Shown here: positions 5,641 through 7,141 of the stretch, in pieces
How the letters are laid out: each line of letters starts with the position of its first letter
How positions within the stretch are numbered: position 1 is the stretch's first letter
The notes under the pieces: model-generated
Databases searched by the model: none
Told to the model about the DNA's origin: nothing
Seen by the model: the letters and a program-made list of their open reading frames with translations, nothing else
Source of the DNA: DATKWV01 sp035529405
Lineage (GTDB): Bacteria > Planctomycetota > Phycisphaerae > Sedimentisphaerales > Anaerobacaceae
Direction of reading: 5' to 3'
Assembly (NCBI GenBank): GCA_035529405.1
Contig: DATKWV010000220.1
Span: forward strand, 1 to 7,141
DNA: 7,141 bases
Made by a program: the position numbers and the translations under genes

Positions 5641-5668
5641 TTGCAAAATCAGCACTTTTGGTTATACT
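5641..5668 (+). promoter_or_regulatory. Promoter of the sigma factor gene
   Basis: TTGCAA (5641-5646) and TATACT (5663-5668) are spaced by 16 bases, the same boxes and spacing as the accB promoter facing the other way. The start would be near 5675, giving a leader of about 65 bases. A 6-bp pairing (CGGTTG 5673-5678, CAACCG 5700-5705) lies at the very beginning of that leader. Confidence 0.55.
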
Positions 5669-5739
5669 AAAACGGTTGTTTCGCTTGTCGTATAGGCGGC
5701 AACCGATTGTTTGGTACCGGAAAACGGAAAGATAATTTG

Positions 5740-6285
5740 GTGCTGGAAGACAGATTACTTATACGGAAGTTTAACCACGGTAACAGGCAGGTGCTTGGCC
5801 GGGTCTATGAAAAGTACAAAGCTGATTTGGTGACCTTGGCGGTTGCTCTTTTGTTCGATAAAAACACCGCTGAAGACGCTGTGCACGACGTTTTTGTGTC
5901 GTTTATCAAATCATGCGGGAAACTGCGGGTTACCGGCAACTTGAAGGGTTATTTGGCAGCGTCTGTGGCCAACGGTGCAAGGAACAAAATGAAAGCATTG
6001 GAAAGACATCGCGGTGTCGGATTGGACGAGGTGGCGCCGATTACCGCCGAATCAGACAGCCCGGACTTATCAGCTATGTTCGCCGAGCAATCACAGGGTA
6101 TGGCATACGCCCTGCGGCAACTTCCTTATCAGCAGCGAGAGGTCATACTGCTTCATCTATACACCGGCCTGAAGTTCAGGACAATTGCAAAGTCACAGGG
6201 CGAATCAATCAATACAATCCAGGGCAGGTGGCGATACGGACTGGCCAAGCTGCGGTCGTTATTAAATAGCGAGGTGGAAAAATGA
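5740..6285 (+). CDS. ECF-type RNA polymerase sigma factor
   Basis: A cytoplasmic sigma-70 family protein of the extracytoplasmic-function type, about 181 residues from the GTG at 5740. Region 2 covers about residues 14-90 (VYEKYKADLVTLAVAL, then AEDAVHDVFVSF, typical of -10 recognition and core binding). Region 4 covers about 120-178 (QLPYQQREVILLHLYTGL followed by the helix-turn-helix IAKSQGESINTIQGRWRYG). Regions 1.1 and 3 are absent, as expected. The start is not certain. GTG 5740 (MLEDRLL...) has GGAAAG at 5726-5731 eight bases upstream; TTG at 5737 or 5707 would add 1 or 11 residues. It has its own promoter at 5641-5668. Its TGA overlaps the ATG of the next gene (ATGA), indicating translational coupling with a probable regulatory partner. 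The target regulon cannot be deduced. Confidence 0.87.
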   Translation: MLEDRLLIRKFNHGNRQVLGRVYEKYKADLVTLAVALLFDKNTAEDAVHDVFVSFIKSCGKLRVTGNLKGYLAASVANGARNKMKALERHRGVGLDEVAPITAESDSPDLSAMFAEQSQGMAYALRQLPYQQREVILLHLYTGLKFRTIAKSQGESINTIQGRWRYGLAKLRSLLNSEVEK

Positions 6286-7141
6286 GGCCGGCAGAAAATA
6301 TTGGTAAGCTGATAAAGAAGCTGCACACAGCTGCAAGTGCAGAATTGGATAAAAAAGTATATTCTGAAATTTCAAAGGCATTAGCCGAAGACAAAAAATC
6401 GGCTGCGGTCGCACCGAGCGTTTGGAGAATAATTATGAAAAGTAAATTGACAAAACTGGCCGCCGCGGCGGTGGTAATCGTTGCTGTGCTTATCGGCGTC
6501 AATCGGTTCGGCGGCTCAATTGACGTGGCAAGTGTAGCCCTGGGCAATGTCCTGGAAAGAATCGAACAGAGCCAGGCGTTTACGTACCGGATGAAAATGA
6601 CCATGACGGGAGTTATGATGCCGGGTACGCCCTCAGGGAAAAGAGTAATGGACGGTACGGTTGTTATCTCGAACAGCTATGGCATGAAAATGGAGATGAC
6701 CATGACCGATGCTAATACCGGCCAGGAAGAAATGACCCAGCAAATGTATGTTCTTCCTGACCAGAAGGTAATGTTTATGGTTATGCCCGAGCAGAAAAAG
6801 TACACCCGAATGGAATTTGATGATGATTTACTTGCCAGGATGAAGAAACAAAACAACGACCCGAGGGAAATGGTAAAGCAAATCATGAACTGCCGCTATA
6901 CCGAGTTGGGTCGGTCCGTAATCGATGGTGTGGAAGTTGAAGGCTTCCGGACAACAGATGCATCTTTTTCCGGCGGTGTAATAGAAGATGTTAATGTTAC
7001 ACTATGGGTAGATGTCGAACAATGGTTGCCTGTCCGTACCGAGATGGACTTTAAGATGAATGAGCAAATGGAAATGAGCGGAGTTGTTTATGACTACCAG
7101 TGGAATGTTCAGGTCGGCGCAAGTGAATTTGAGCCGGTTAT
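6282..7141 (+). CDS. Membrane-anchored Met-rich protein coupled to the sigma factor (partial)
   Basis: The frame is open for 286 codons from the ATG at 6282 to the window edge, so the C-terminus is missing. GAGGTGG (6271-6277) is a good RBS, and the ATG overlaps the sigma stop. Residues 1-57 are charged and cytoplasmic, and 59-73 form one hydrophobic span (LAAAAVVIVAVLIGV) preceded by KSKLTK, so the remainder should face the periplasm. The outer domain (about 80 onward) has alternating strands ending in WVDVEQWLPVRTEMDF, which resembles the LolA/LolB-like lipoprotein-carrier fold; this is fold-level inference only. It is unusually rich in Met: 23 between residues 104 and 265, often every second residue (M104/106/108, M135/137/139/141, M164/166/168). 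By position it is an anti-sigma candidate, but no zinc-finger HxxxCxxC motif is present. A second start at M52 (6435) is possible. Confidence 0.75.
   Translation, partial: MRPAENIGKLIKKLHTAASAELDKKVYSEISKALAEDKKSAAVAPSVWRIIMKSKLTKLAAAAVVIVAVLIGVNRFGGSIDVASVALGNVLERIEQSQAFTYRMKMTMTGVMMPGTPSGKRVMDGTVVISNSYGMKMEMTMTDANTGQEEMTQQMYVLPDQKVMFMVMPEQKKYTRMEFDDDLLARMKKQNNDPREMVKQIMNCRYTELGRSVIDGVEVEGFRTTDASFSGGVIEDVNVTLWVDVEQWLPVRTEMDFKMNEQMEMSGVVYDYQWNVQVGASEFEPV

Noticed and set aside
4924..5670. 248-codon plus-strand frame opposite accB
   Set aside because: It is antisense to the certain accB gene and continues across both promoters; no homology visible and no ATG with an RBS.

Overview
The window reads as a chromosomal segment of a Gram-negative bacterium of moderate GC content, most plausibly a planctomycete (Phycisphaerae/Sedimentisphaerales-like). 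That placement is inference from three things: an ECF sigma gene translationally coupled to a membrane-anchored protein with a style I associate with that phylum, a GH62 arabinofuranosidase lipoprotein, and loosely packed single genes with long spacers. No rRNA or tRNA, insertion sequence or CRISPR array is visible.

Layout. Bases 1-223 are the 3' end of lysA (diaminopimelate decarboxylase). Bases 224-839 hold no convincing protein gene. Within them lies a strongly folded RNA element (helices between 551 and 691), followed by a terminator-like hairpin with seven T's (699-721) and a 118-base leader. Bases 840-1304 encode a stand-alone CheY-like receiver protein. Bases 1305-1867 are a second long spacer with a probable terminator, an 11-bp tandem repeat, a strong 10-bp palindromic hairpin and a good sigma70-type promoter. 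That promoter serves an HD-domain phosphohydrolase (1868-2446). A GH62 alpha-L-arabinofuranosidase lipoprotein follows (2523-3572). It runs tail to tail, one base apart, into accC on the minus strand (3574-4917), which sits downstream of accB (4960-5448) in an accB-accC operon.

The 5449-5739 region is a divergent promoter region. Two promoters with the same architecture (TTGCAA, 16 bp, TATACT) face away from each other, with an 8-bp inverted repeat between them. The rightward promoter drives an ECF-type sigma factor (about 5740-6285). The sigma stop codon overlaps (ATGA) the start of a single-pass membrane protein with a methionine-rich outer domain, which runs off the window end (6282 onward). 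The membrane protein is a candidate partner or regulator of the sigma factor.

How the genes work together. AccB and AccC are the biotin carrier and biotin carboxylase of acetyl-CoA carboxylase (fatty-acid synthesis). LysA makes lysine. GH62 trims arabinose from arabinoxylan or arabinan at the cell surface. The receiver protein and the sigma/membrane pair are signalling modules. The least explained part of the window is the folded RNA with competing downstream pairings ahead of the receiver gene; next is the methionine-rich sigma-linked membrane protein.
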